From Polaromonas sp. (lineage in GTDB: Bacteria > Pseudomonadota > Gammaproteobacteria > Burkholderiales > Burkholderiaceae_C), in NCBI GenBank assembly GCA_028292345.1, contig JAQGMN010000110.1, forward strand, positions 1 through 22,896: 22,896 nt of DNA, written 5' to 3'. Position numbers and translations under genes: made by a program. The notes beneath the pieces are model-generated. The model was not told the origin of the DNA and ran no database searches. It was given only the letters and a program-made list of their open reading frames with translations. This document shows, in pieces, positions 22,749 to 22,896 of the stretch. The stretch's first letter is position 1; the number at the start of each line of letters is the position of its first letter.

Positions 22749-22896
22749 GCCATCAACCGGACCTGCTGGAAGGCCGGGCGCGCCAGGCAGCCCTGCAGCC
22801 AGTCGCGCACCTGCGGGCATTGCGCCATCAGTTCGCTGGCGCCTTCGACCCAGGCAATCACCGACGCCACGCAGATGTCGGCCACGGTGAAGCGGT
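22736..22896 (-). CDS. Glutathione S-transferase family protein, C-terminal part only
   Basis: The last 52 residues of a protein whose 5' part lies beyond the right edge. FTVADICVASVIAWVEGA is the typical N-capping box and hydrophobic helix of the GST C-terminal domain, and WLQGCLARPAFQQV is the usual GST ending. The glutathione-binding N-terminal domain is not visible, so the class cannot be assigned. The last few codons (LMAQSA) and the TGA lie in a family A repeat. It is convergent with hpnE, 64 bp away, with no clear terminator between them. Confidence 0.85.
   Translation of the reverse strand, partial: RFTVADICVASVIAWVEGASELMAQCPQVRDWLQGCLARPAFQQVRLMAQSA

Overview
This window looks like a chromosome segment from a betaproteobacterium of the family Comamonadaceae, possibly Polaromonas or a close relative. 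The genus is inferred from high GC, the aerobic benzoyl-CoA (box) cluster, the tRNA-Leu/tig/clpP/clpX/lon order and interspersed repeats of a kind I recall from this family; no database was searched.

Region 1 (1-6362) is an aerobic benzoate-to-benzoyl-CoA-epoxide island. A leftward unit, boxR-boxC-boxB (boxB runs off the left edge), faces a rightward pair, bclA plus an alpha/beta hydrolase. BclA would make benzoyl-CoA, BoxB (with BoxA, not in the window) would epoxidise it and BoxC would open the ring. BoxR, a fusion of an XRE-type DNA-binding domain with a shikimate-kinase-like domain, probably senses benzoyl-CoA. The divergent gap holds recognisable promoters and a BoxR-type operator candidate (TGCA-N6-TGCT). 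A second candidate (TGCA-N6-TGCA) lies just upstream of boxC.

Region 2 (6363-13490) is core: five leftward tRNA genes (Gly and Cys twice as a tandem duplication, then Leu-UAA), then lon, clpX, clpP, tig and tRNA-Leu(UAG), all on the minus strand. Sigma-32-like promoters can be proposed for clpP and lon, and a strong terminator separates clpP from clpX.

Region 3 (13491-18114) is an RND efflux pair, a lipoprotein membrane-fusion protein and an inner-membrane permease, under a promoter overlapped by a TetR-type palindrome. No TetR gene is in the window. Both proteins carry in-frame segments that coincide with dispersed repeats.

Region 4 (18130-22671) holds hpnC, hpnD and hpnE, which convert farnesyl diphosphate to squalene through presqualene diphosphate and hydroxysqualene. 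Two minus-strand genes (a PNPOx-like flavoprotein and a DUF805 membrane protein) lie between hpnC and hpnD. The window ends in the 3' part of a glutathione S-transferase gene.

I found no CRISPR array, insertion sequence, phage or defence locus, and no convincing wholly new system. The most interesting signals are repeats that appear to have been absorbed into coding sequences, the compact regulatory layout of the box promoter region with a possible leader ORF, and the duplicated tRNA unit with internal terminator-like hairpins.
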